The position numbers and the translations under genes are program-made. A DNA stretch of 64,000 nucleotides from an uncultured Dialister sp. (lineage in GTDB: Bacteria > Bacillota > Negativicutes > Veillonellales > Dialisteraceae): positions 1-64,000 of the forward strand of contig OMVW01000002.1 in NCBI GenBank assembly GCA_900314595.1, in the 5' to 3' direction. The notes under the pieces are model-generated. The model was given only the letters and a program-made list of their open reading frames with translations, made no database searches and was not told the DNA's origin. Positions 49,974 to 59,200 of this stretch are shown here, in pieces. Each line of letters opens with the position of its first letter. Within the stretch, counting starts at the first letter, position 1.

Positions 49974-51908
49974 ATGCATGTGATTTTGAAAAAGAACATT
50001 AAAAGACTGTGCATTTCTTTATTCCTGTCTTTAAATTTAATTGTTCCGGCTTCGGCAGCTGCTGAGGAATTTATGCCTCTTGCAGAAGTCCGGGAGGGCA
50101 TGCATGGATATGCAAAAACGGTGATTCATGGCACCCGGATTGATACTTTTGACGTCGATGTACTTGGGATTATGAAAAACAAGGGCGCTGCCGGTGGTGA
50201 TCTTGTGCTGGTGCGCGTTTCCGGACCTGTCATTGATGAGTCCGGCGGGATTGCTCAGGGGATGAGCGGAAGCCCTGTATATATAAATGGCAAACTTCTT
50301 GGGGCGATAGCTTATGGTTTCCCGCAGTCAGATGGCAGGATTGGCATGGTTACTCCAATTTCAGATATGCTTCGACTGTGGACTGTAGATAATAGCAGAG
50401 ACAAGAATGTTTTGAATCATGCAGATGGATTTATTCCGCTGGAAACTCCAATCATGGCCTCAGGCTATACATCAAATGGCATGGCTTTCCTGACTGGTCA
50501 AATGAAAGATTTCAATATGGTACCCTGTTCAGCTGCTTCAACAATAGCGGATGACAGTCCATTTCCTCTGGAAGCAGGTGGATCCGTTTCTGCAACTCTT
50601 GTAACCGGGGATTTAAAACTTGGGGCGGTAGGGACTGTGACTTATGTAGATGATGACCATGTGGTAGCCTTTGGTCACCCTTTTATGAATAAAGGCAGTT
50701 CGCATTATTTTATGCACAATTCCTATATATTTACTGTTATACCCAGCAGAAATATTCCATTCAAACTTGGCTCAGTCGGAGCGGAAATTGGTACAATTAC
50801 AGAAGACCGCGGAGCCGGTATAAGTGGAATTAACGGTAAAATTCCCCAATCCGTCCGGCTTCATGCCGAAGTGAATGATCTGGACACAGGGAAAACCGGA
50901 AACCTGAATGTACGAATGATACAGAACGAAGCGTTGCTGCCAATGCTTTCTTCTACATCTGTTTATAATAATGTCAGCAATACATTGGATAGGACTGGTG
51001 AGGGCACAATTTCTTTATCCTATACTCTATTCCCTGAGAATATGAAAAAGAAGCCTTTTACCCGCTCAAATATGTACTGGTCCTCCAAAGATATTGCCGC
51101 CAGAAGTGTAGATGAATTGTACAATGTGGTAAGGATTTTGGAACAGAACCGGTTTGAGCCATATAAGCTGCGGAATATTGCCGTTCATATGGATGTAACG
51201 CAGAATAGAAAAACTGCCAAACTTCTGGATGCATCTGCCGCTCCTACTGTGGTGAGTCCCGGTGACACTATTTATGTACGTGCCAGACTGGAACCCTGGC
51301 GTGGAGAAATCTTTTACAAAGAGTTGTCTTTCAAAGTCCCTGAGGACCAGCCTTTGGGAAATATGATTCTCGAAGTGAGAGGTGGAGGGGTGACACCACT
51401 TCCATATCTTCTCCAGCAGCAGAAATACAACCTTACCGATGAGATTCTTGAAAGACTCCGGAATTATGAGGATTTTGATGATCTTTTTGATAAACTTGAA
51501 AATGAAGACAAGAACAATCAGATTGTTGTTGAAATTCTGGACCCCAATGTCAGTATGATATCCAAGGATGAAAGCGATGGGGCTAAAGCGGAAATTCAGG
51601 ATAAGCGTCCTTCAAAATCACCGGAATATCTGAAAGGAGAGTCAAAACCTGTAAGAGGAAACGATAAGGAAGATGATTCACCAAAGAGCAGGGTAGATAC
51701 GAATTATGTCATTTATGGGGACGGGCAATTTACATTCCATGTTATGACCCCTGATGATAGAGATAGAGAATTAAAAAAATTATCACATTCTAATAAAAAG
51801 TTGTCAGCTGAAATGAAAGATAGTGAAAAGAATTCTTCATCTGGTGAATCAGAGAGAATTAAAGATTCAAAGCAAAATAATTCATCCGGTCCGATCAATA
51901 AAAATTAA
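49974..51908 (+). CDS. exported S55 (SpoIVB-type) peptidase homologue
   Basis: This 644-residue protein has a signal peptide (about 1-29, VPASAAAE) and an N-terminal SpoIVB-type S55 peptidase domain (about 35-290): HGTRIDTFDVDVLGI, GIAQGMSGSPVYINGKLLGA with the nucleophile Ser region (Ser98/Ser100) and DDDHVVAFGHPFM. In spore-formers SpoIVB signals to the mother cell; such a role is unlikely next to outer-membrane genes. The middle (about 300-500) is beta-rich. The C-terminal 130 residues are charged and low in complexity (KSPEYLKGESKPVRGNDKED, NSSSGESERIKDS), probably a disordered tail. Lies 15 bp after the lipoyl-like gene and 42 bp before mlaE. Confidence 0.82.
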   Translation: MHVILKKNIKRLCISLFLSLNLIVPASAAAEEFMPLAEVREGMHGYAKTVIHGTRIDTFDVDVLGIMKNKGAAGGDLVLVRVSGPVIDESGGIAQGMSGSPVYINGKLLGAIAYGFPQSDGRIGMVTPISDMLRLWTVDNSRDKNVLNHADGFIPLETPIMASGYTSNGMAFLTGQMKDFNMVPCSAASTIADDSPFPLEAGGSVSATLVTGDLKLGAVGTVTYVDDDHVVAFGHPFMNKGSSHYFMHNSYIFTVIPSRNIPFKLGSVGAEIGTITEDRGAGISGINGKIPQSVRLHAEVNDLDTGKTGNLNVRMIQNEALLPMLSSTSVYNNVSNTLDRTGEGTISLSYTLFPENMKKKPFTRSNMYWSSKDIAARSVDELYNVVRILEQNRFEPYKLRNIAVHMDVTQNRKTAKLLDASAAPTVVSPGDTIYVRARLEPWRGEIFYKELSFKVPEDQPLGNMILEVRGGGVTPLPYLLQQQKYNLTDEILERLRNYEDFDDLFDKLENEDKNNQIVVEILDPNVSMISKDESDGAKAEIQDKRPSKSPEYLKGESKPVRGNDKEDDSPKSRVDTNYVIYGDGQFTFHVMTPDDRDRELKKLSHSNKKLSAEMKDSEKNSSSGESERIKDSKQNNSSGPINKN

Positions 51909-51950
51909 AATCTCCGATTGATTTGTAAAAAATAGAAGGGAGGGGTATGC

Positions 51951-52712
51951 TTGGGGTTCTTGGAATTACTTGGCCATTATACTCTCAGCATTTTTCATCA
52001 GCTGGGAGCGGTTATACTGCTTTTGGTTCAGGCACTTAAAGAGTTGGGAAGTCTTCGCATTAATGAAACCTGTAAGCAGTGCCTTGCGCTAGGCGTACTT
52101 TCCTTTCCTATAGTGGCATTGACACTCCTTTTTACAGGAATGGTTCTTTCCGTGCAGATAGCAGGGGAACTGACCAAGTATGGTGCTGATTTTACAGTAG
52201 GCGCAATCGTGGCAATAGGTATTGGACGTGAATTGGGACCTGTATTGTGTGGTGTAGTACTTGCCGGCAGGGTGGGTGCTGCTATTACAGCAGAAATTGG
52301 CACTATGAGGGTAACTGAACAGATAGATGCCCTTCGTTGCATGGCAGTAAGTCCTGTGGGTTATCTCGTAGTTCCTCGTCTTCTTGCCTGTATGTGCATG
52401 CTTCCTCTCTTGAATGTATTTGGCGTTACCATTGGTGTTGGCGGAGGTATGATTGTGGCATCTTTATCTCACGGGGTTTCTTCCTATGTGTTTATGCATT
52501 CCATTCATACATTCTGCGTTCCATCTGATTTATACATTGGAGTCCTTAAATCTGTGGTCTTTGGCGCTATCGTGGCTCTTGTTGGTTGTGACAGAGGTAT
52601 GACCTGTACAGCCGGAGCTGAGGGGGTAGGTAAAGCCACAACCCAGTCAGTCGTTTATTCCATCATTATGCTTTTTGCGGCAAATTATCTTCTTTCGTCG
52701 ATACTCTTCTGA
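51951..52712 (+). CDS. mlaE: MlaE-type ABC permease for phospholipid transport
   Basis: MlaE is the permease of an MCE-type lipid transporter in the inner membrane. The 253-residue protein has the family core FTGMVLSVQIAGELTKYGAD, GRELGPVLCGVVLAGRVGAA and RVTEQIDALRCMAVSP. Start is TTG at 51951, with GAAGGGAGGGG just before it; an ATG at 51947 is in the wrong frame. mlaF follows in 8 bp. MlaA, MlaB and MlaC are not seen in the window. Confidence 0.93.
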   Translation: MGFLELLGHYTLSIFHQLGAVILLLVQALKELGSLRINETCKQCLALGVLSFPIVALTLLFTGMVLSVQIAGELTKYGADFTVGAIVAIGIGRELGPVLCGVVLAGRVGAAITAEIGTMRVTEQIDALRCMAVSPVGYLVVPRLLACMCMLPLLNVFGVTIGVGGGMIVASLSHGVSSYVFMHSIHTFCVPSDLYIGVLKSVVFGAIVALVGCDRGMTCTAGAEGVGKATTQSVVYSIIMLFAANYLLSSILF

Positions 52713-52720
52713 GGACTGTT

Positions 52721-53482
52721 ATGATTGATATAAGACATGTATACCAGACCTTTGGTACGAGAAAAATCCTGAAGGACGTGAGCCTTACAATCAGGGATGG
52801 AGAAACTATGGTCATCCTGGGGGCTTCGGGTTCAGGAAAATCAACCCTTTTAAAACTGATTATCGGTCTCCTGAAACCTACTTCAGGAGAAGTTCTCGTT
52901 GATGGAAAAGATATGGCTCTTCTGAGCGAGGCAGAACTCAACCATGAGCGCCGCCATATGGGTTTTGTATTTCAATATTCTGCCCTTTTTGATTCGATGA
53001 ATGTAAAAGAAAATGTGGCTTTTGGCCTTCGAATGCATACAAAACTTCCTGAAGGGGAAATAGACAGGATTGTCAAAGAAAAACTGCATCTGGTAGGACT
53101 TGATGGTATAGAAAACCTGATGCCTGCGAATCTTTCCGGCGGCATGAAAAAAAGGGTGAGTCTGGCCAGAGCTATAGCTCTGGAACCAAGGATTATTCTC
53201 TATGATGAGCCGACGGCCGGACTTGATCCTATTCGTTCCACCGATATCAGTTTATTGATTAAAAATACACAGAAAGCCATGCATGCAACAAGTGTCGTAG
53301 TTACCCACGATCTGAAGTCAGCTGAAATGATTGCTGACCGGATGGCTTTTCTATATAAAGGCTCTTTCCTGGCCATTGGCAGACCTGATGAATTGTATCA
53401 ATCGAAGGATCAGAGAGTTCGACAGTTTATGGAGGGTCTGCCATCAGACCCGGATTTTTTGAAGGAAGGTGATGTTGGATGA
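52721..53482 (+). CDS. mlaF: MlaF-type ABC ATPase for phospholipid transport
   Basis: MlaF powers the MlaE permease. The 253-residue protein has Walker A LGASGSGKSTLLK, the Q-loop region FVFQYSALFDSM, signature LSGGMKKRVSLARA and Walker B ILYDEPTAGLDP, with the switch His in VVTHDL. It overlaps mlaD by 4 nt. Confidence 0.95.
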   Translation: MIDIRHVYQTFGTRKILKDVSLTIRDGETMVILGASGSGKSTLLKLIIGLLKPTSGEVLVDGKDMALLSEAELNHERRHMGFVFQYSALFDSMNVKENVAFGLRMHTKLPEGEIDRIVKEKLHLVGLDGIENLMPANLSGGMKKRVSLARAIALEPRIILYDEPTAGLDPIRSTDISLLIKNTQKAMHATSVVVTHDLKSAEMIADRMAFLYKGSFLAIGRPDELYQSKDQRVRQFMEGLPSDPDFLKEGDVG

Positions 53483-54636
53483 AATGGTCTACTGAAGCGA
53501 AGGTAGGTGCTTTTTCATTAGCCGGAATCGTTTTGTTTGCATTGATCATCATCCAGCTCAGCAGTCTTGTTATATTTGGGAAAAGCGGCTTTCATGTGAC
53601 AGGCTATTTTAAGGAGGCAGAAGGCATTGAACCGGGAAATCCTATCCACTATGCAGGTGTTGAAGTAGGAATGGTAGATGGTATTTCCGTAGAAAACGGG
53701 GAAGCCGTTCTAAAGCTCCGATTTTATAATGAAGCAAAAGTACCAAAGGATGCGGATTTTTCCATTCAGACCAGCAGTGTGATGGGCGGTCGGTTCGTAA
53801 AAGCTTCCGGTGGACATCAGGACAGGGGATACCTGTCTGACGGAATGACTGTGGAGGGGAAAGCGGTTCCCGGCATTGATCAGGCAATGGATAAAATGGA
53901 TAAACTGATTAATTCTGCTCAGACCATGCTTGATGGAATTAATACGGTCGTAGGAGATCCTGCATCTCAGAAAAATGTGAGAAACAGTCTTAGTAATTTT
54001 GACGCCGTATCCCAGAACCTGGCTATCTTGACTGCTCAGGGGATACAGACGGCTAATGAAATCGAAGGCATTACTGCACAGATTAATTCCATGCTTTATC
54101 AGCTGAATGGGGATGGTAAAGCTGTGGCCGATGCAAGGCAGATTATGGATAATCTGGCAGTGGCATCGGAAAATGCAAAAGCTATTTCCAGTGATGCCAA
54201 AAATATTTCCGGAAAAATTAACGGAATTATGAGTGGAACAGGCGATTTGGGTATATCTGTTTCCGGAGAATTGTTATATAATACTAAGAAAGATGATTTT
54301 TCACCAAATCTGTCTCTCCGTTTTGGGAAAGACAGTTACGGAATTCTGGGGATAGAATCCGCAACCAATGATCCCGTGTATGATGCTATGTTTGGCCGAA
54401 TGAGAGGGAGCTACGGCATTCATGCAGGGATTATCCGAAACAAGCTTGGCCTGGGAGCCGATTATGAGAAAGACAGATGGAAGTTTACAGCTGATTTGTT
54501 CGATCCGAATGATGTATCCATGAGGATTGGCGGAAAATATGCGCTGGATGATCATTTCTTTATTACCGGTCAGTCGATATTCCCACATCGCCGGAGAGGT
54601 GGCGGAGAATACTTCGGCGTCGGTTACAACTTTTGA
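53479..54636 (+). CDS. mlaD: MlaD MCE-domain protein with C-terminal beta-barrel-like region
   Basis: MlaD binds and moves phospholipids between membranes. The 385-residue protein has one membrane helix (about 9-30), an MCE domain (about 36-110, GYFKEAEGIEPGNPIHYAGV) and a helical stretch (about 130-250, NSAQTMLDGINTVV). Its C-terminal ~125 residues alternate in hydrophobic and polar positions (SVSGELLYNTKKDDF, LSLRFGKDSYGILGIESA, WKFTADLFDPNDVS) and end GVGYNF, like an outer-membrane beta-barrel with the terminal Phe. E. coli MlaD (about 180 residues) lacks this. A trans-envelope MlaD of this design has been described in Veillonella parvula. Confidence 0.9.
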   Translation: MKWSTEAKVGAFSLAGIVLFALIIIQLSSLVIFGKSGFHVTGYFKEAEGIEPGNPIHYAGVEVGMVDGISVENGEAVLKLRFYNEAKVPKDADFSIQTSSVMGGRFVKASGGHQDRGYLSDGMTVEGKAVPGIDQAMDKMDKLINSAQTMLDGINTVVGDPASQKNVRNSLSNFDAVSQNLAILTAQGIQTANEIEGITAQINSMLYQLNGDGKAVADARQIMDNLAVASENAKAISSDAKNISGKINGIMSGTGDLGISVSGELLYNTKKDDFSPNLSLRFGKDSYGILGIESATNDPVYDAMFGRMRGSYGIHAGIIRNKLGLGADYEKDRWKFTADLFDPNDVSMRIGGKYALDDHFFITGQSIFPHRRRGGGEYFGVGYNF

Positions 54637-54672
54637 ATAAGAAGACATCTGTCTTAGAAGGGATGAATTTTT

Positions 54673-56154
54673 ATGAATAAATACACCTGCCGTATTTTGG
54701 CGGCATCCATTGTCATTGCTCTCTCCTGCGGGATGATGGGTGTAGAGGCAAAAGGTTCAAAAACAAGGATTACTACAGATCCGGTGTTGACGGAAAAAGC
54801 GCTGGCTGCTCAAATGGATCAGGTCAGCACTGATAAAAATGTCAATTTTAATAATATGCTTCTCCAGAAAAATATCTCCGATTCCCTTGGTGAAGTTGCT
54901 GCACCGGAAGCTTCCAGCCTGGATATTGATCTGAAAGGTGCGGTTGTTACTTCTATTCAGAACAATCGAGACATCACAATTGCTGACTTGCAGAGAAAAG
55001 AAGCTGAATCTGATGTGAGAAAAGCAGCAGCGGCTAAAAATCCACAAATCGGTTACAGCTGGAGCGGTAATCAGTTTAAAACAGTTTATAATCCGGCAAC
55101 TGGTCGTTCTACTAACCGTTCCTATAATCAGGGCGTAAATGTTTCTATGCCAATCTGGACTGGCGGAAATATAGAAGGTGCTATTAATCAGGCTAGATAT
55201 GCAAAGAATATTTCTGATTTGGAATACTACAAAACGGAAGCGGATACCAAATTATCAGCCGTGGAAGCTTACTATAAGTATCTGGAAACTATTAAACTGG
55301 CAGGTGTGCAGGCTGAATCGGTCAGCGATTATGCCAGCCATCTGAATAATGTACAGCAGCAGTTTGATGCAGGTATCGTGGCAAAACTTGATGTGTTGAC
55401 TTCCAATGTTTCTTTGGCAAATGCGAAACAGAAGAGCATTGCTGCTGATAATGCAAGAGATTTGGCCGAAGCGAATTTGAATAATATTATGCGTATTCCT
55501 ATGAATACGAAACTGAATCCCCTTGACAAAGATTTCCCGGAACCGGAGTTTGACCTGACTCTGGAACAGGCTATTGCTATGGCGGAGAAATACCGCTGGG
55601 AACTGATTGAATCTGACTATAATGTTCGTATTGCGAAAGAAGCTCTTCGCATTGCAAGATCCGGCTATATGCCCACGATTTCCGTAGGTGGCGGATACAG
55701 CTGGGATGAAGCTGCTTTATCAAAAATAGATAAAGATGATTGGGCTTTACTGGGCAAAATCAGCTGGAGCATCTGGGATGGTGGTTCTACTGATGCGGCA
55801 ATCAAGAAAGCCAATGAGGAAATCAAGGTGGCTCAGGAACAACTGTTGCAGGCAAGAGAGGGTGTAGAGCTTGAGGTCCGTCAGGATTATCTGAATATCC
55901 TTTCTGCCAAGGAACAAATTCGTGCTACTGAAGCAGCTGTTGCGCAGGCAGAAGAAGCTTACAAGATTGCTACCGTCCGTTACAGCAGCGGTGTAGGTAT
56001 CAACCTGGATGTGCTGGATGCTGAGTTACAGCTCAATACGGCAAGAACGAACTATATTACTGCTCTTTATGATTACAATATCGGTCTGGCAACTCTGGAA
56101 CACGCCATGGGGATTCCGGCAGTGATTCATCCTGAATTTGCCAACGCAAAATAA
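54673..56154 (+). CDS. tolC: TolC-family outer-membrane channel protein
   Basis: TolC-family trimers form the outer-membrane and periplasmic duct of efflux and secretion systems. The 493-residue protein has a signal peptide (about 1-26, GVEAKG) and duplicated OEP domains: NRDITIADLQRKEAESDVR, YNQGVNVSMPIWTGGNIEGA in the first half and GKISWSIWDGGSTDAAIKKA in the second. The Gly-Gly pattern at each strand and the long Ala/Gln-rich helices fit. No inner-membrane pump or adaptor follows; the neighbours are mlaD and tamB, so it may serve an envelope role with pumps encoded elsewhere. Confidence 0.93.
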   Translation: MNKYTCRILAASIVIALSCGMMGVEAKGSKTRITTDPVLTEKALAAQMDQVSTDKNVNFNNMLLQKNISDSLGEVAAPEASSLDIDLKGAVVTSIQNNRDITIADLQRKEAESDVRKAAAAKNPQIGYSWSGNQFKTVYNPATGRSTNRSYNQGVNVSMPIWTGGNIEGAINQARYAKNISDLEYYKTEADTKLSAVEAYYKYLETIKLAGVQAESVSDYASHLNNVQQQFDAGIVAKLDVLTSNVSLANAKQKSIAADNARDLAEANLNNIMRIPMNTKLNPLDKDFPEPEFDLTLEQAIAMAEKYRWELIESDYNVRIAKEALRIARSGYMPTISVGGGYSWDEAALSKIDKDDWALLGKISWSIWDGGSTDAAIKKANEEIKVAQEQLLQAREGVELEVRQDYLNILSAKEQIRATEAAVAQAEEAYKIATVRYSSGVGINLDVLDAELQLNTARTNYITALYDYNIGLATLEHAMGIPAVIHPEFANAK

Positions 56155-56214
56155 GTGAAATGATTGTGTGAAATCATTTCACCCAATCATTTTCAAAAAA
56201 CTGGGGAGATTATT

Positions 56215-59200
56215 TTGAAGCATAGTATGAAATGGTGGATAAACACCATAGCGGCTGCCATTTTTATGGTGCTCGTCGTGATTTATCTGCTAATCCGGCC
56301 TATTATCGTGCAGAATCTGGAACCTGTACTGGCTGAAAAGCTGGGAGACAGGGTGAATGGTACCCTGTCCTGGTCTTCCATCGATCTGGACCCAAACCTG
56401 GATCTTTCTTTTGCCTATCTGGAACTGAAAGATGAAAAGGGGGAGGATGTTTTAAAGACACCCTCATTGACCGTAGGCTGGTCCATGTCTTCTCTATATA
56501 ATTATCTCCTTCACGATGACGGTATCGCTACTGTTATTCGTGATGTAACTATTGAAAAGCCGGAACTTTCTCTTTCCCAGAAGGCCGATGGAACCTGGAA
56601 TATCAGTGATATCCTTAAACCTTCTGATGATTCCGACAGTGGGAAGTTTACGGGAAAGGTCATCATTACAAAGGGAAGGGCCCTGATAAAGACAAATGAA
56701 GCTGGTCAGTTCGACTTCACAAAGGTGGAGGGCACTTTTGCCTGGGATAAGGATGCCCATATTGATGGCAGTCTAACGGGAGCCATCTTTGACAGCTCTT
56801 TTGATGGCAGGCTGAAATATACTGACAGCAATAATCTGGAAGTGAATATAAAGACAGATCCGATTCCATTGAAATCCCTGCAGCCGCTTATTGAAAAACT
56901 GCCGCAGTTTCAGAAAAAGCTGACACCGCAGGATGGGACGGGAAGCATAACGGAAGCCAAAATCTGGAAAAGCGACGGGATCGTCGTTTACCGGATGACC
57001 GGCTCTTTTAATCATGCTGCTCTTGGCTATGAAAATTACATTCTGGCTGATGGAGCGGCTTTTTTTAATATTGAAAATAACAGGGCAGATGTCACAAAAA
57101 TTTCCGGAACGGTGAATGGGCAGAAAATCAGCGGTGAGGTCCATGTGGATCTTGCCGGAGAGGATACTCCTTTTTGGGGCACTGCTGCTTTATCCAAAGT
57201 TGATATAGCAAAAGTTGTCCCGGATTATGAAGCAAAAGGGATTGTGACAGGGGATCTTTCTTTCTCCGGAACAAAGGAACATCCATCTGTCAGTGGCGAT
57301 ATTTCCATTGTCGATGGAGCCTATGAAAATCTTTCAGTGGAAAAAGGAAAAGTATCTTTTTCCTATGATGATGGTTCCATCACTATACCGTATCTGGAAG
57401 CAGATGCCGCAGGAGGGCATATTCTTGGTCATGGCAGCTATAGCATGGATGCCGGATTGTTTTCGATTCAGGCCTTTGTCGATCACGTTTCTATGGATCA
57501 AATCCCTGCAGGACAGGTTTTGAATGGACTTGTGAGCGGTTATTGCCAGGCAGAAGGTTCCTATAAAGATGGTATCCTCAATCTAGTCAGGGCGTCAGCC
57601 AACGGGGAAGCACTGAATTTGGATTTTAACGGTCTGTCGGCAGGAAATCTACGGGGATTTGGCAATTATCGGAATGGGAACTGGGATGGAACCCTGAATG
57701 GTCAGAATATTTCTTATAAAGGGGTATTCCTGAATAATATAGCGGCATCCATTTCTGAAAAAGACGGTGTTATAGATATTCCTTATGCCAGCGGAATCAG
57801 CGGTAATGGCGCATTCTTTGCCACCGGTTCTTATGGCGGGGATCTGATGAATATAAATGTGGACGCATCAGATATTGATATGTCCATGTTTACGCAACTG
57901 ACCGATGAAGATATAGCCGGTATTGCATCGTTCAAAGGTAATATTTCCGGGACACTGGATCAGCCGGATGGAAATGGTACTATCAGGGCCAGAAATGGCC
58001 ATTTCCGCAAAGCGGCTTTTGATACTGTTGATGGAAGTATGGCTCTTCATGATGGAAAACTGAACATTCCTTTATTAAATGTGGCTGGGGCCTCTGGAAA
58101 TCATGAATTCAGCGGTACCATAGATATCCACAACTATGATATGAATATAAAAGTAAAGACTGATAAAGCAAGGATAGAAAATCTTCTATCCATAGCTGGG
58201 CTGGATTATCCTGTGACTGGCTGGATTTCAAATGAACTTACGGTCACCGGAAAACCGGAGAACCCGAAAGTTCAGGGAGATTTTCATGCCTGGAGCGGTT
58301 CGGTCATGGGGGAATTATTCCAGAGTATTTCCGGTCAGTATGGTTATGATAATAAAAAATTTGATTTGAAGAACTGCATGGGCTATATGTATGATGGGGT
58401 AATCGTAATAAACGGTGGTGCAGAAGAGAACAATCTGAATCTCACTGTTTCCATGACGGATATTGATATTGAGCGTGTGCTGCCTGACAAAGGCGTAAAA
58501 GGCAAAATTACACTTAACGGTCTCGTTAAGGGGAATTTTGACAGCCCTGATTTTGATGGTACGGCATCATCCCGGGAAATTACGATTGCCGGAAATACGA
58601 TTCGGAATGTTTCTACCGGTGTCCATTATAAAGATCAGATTGTAACTGTTGATGAAGGCTCTTTCCATCAGAAGAAAGGAACTTTCCTCTGGAAGGGAAG
58701 TTACAATCTCTCCAGTGATGCATTGAATGGTTATCTGGATTTCAATGGCTGGAACATCCGGGATATTATGGCCTTCTTTGGGCGACCTGATGAATCTGTG
58801 GACGGACTTGTTGAAGGCGGTATGAAAATCAGTGGCACAAGAGATTCGCCTAATGTTAATTTCAGGGCCCATATTCTTGGTGGTCATTTAGGAAATACTG
58901 CTCTTGGAGAAGGAAATATTGATTTCTCTTATATGAATGGGGCGCTTTCTATTCGTCAGTTTTCAATACCCGTGGGTGATGGTATCCTTGCGGCTAAGGG
59001 ATCCATGAATAGCAGGGGGGATCTTGATATCCAGGCTGCAGCCCGAAATATGGATATTTCCTGGATTCCTCAAGTGATTGGAAGGAAAGATATTTCAATA
59101 GGTGGTAATCTGACTGCGGCTGTTTTCCTTTCCGGAAATAAATCAGCTCCGGAAGCAGATGTTTCCGTTGGTCTTGATCATCCGAAATATGGGGATATAG

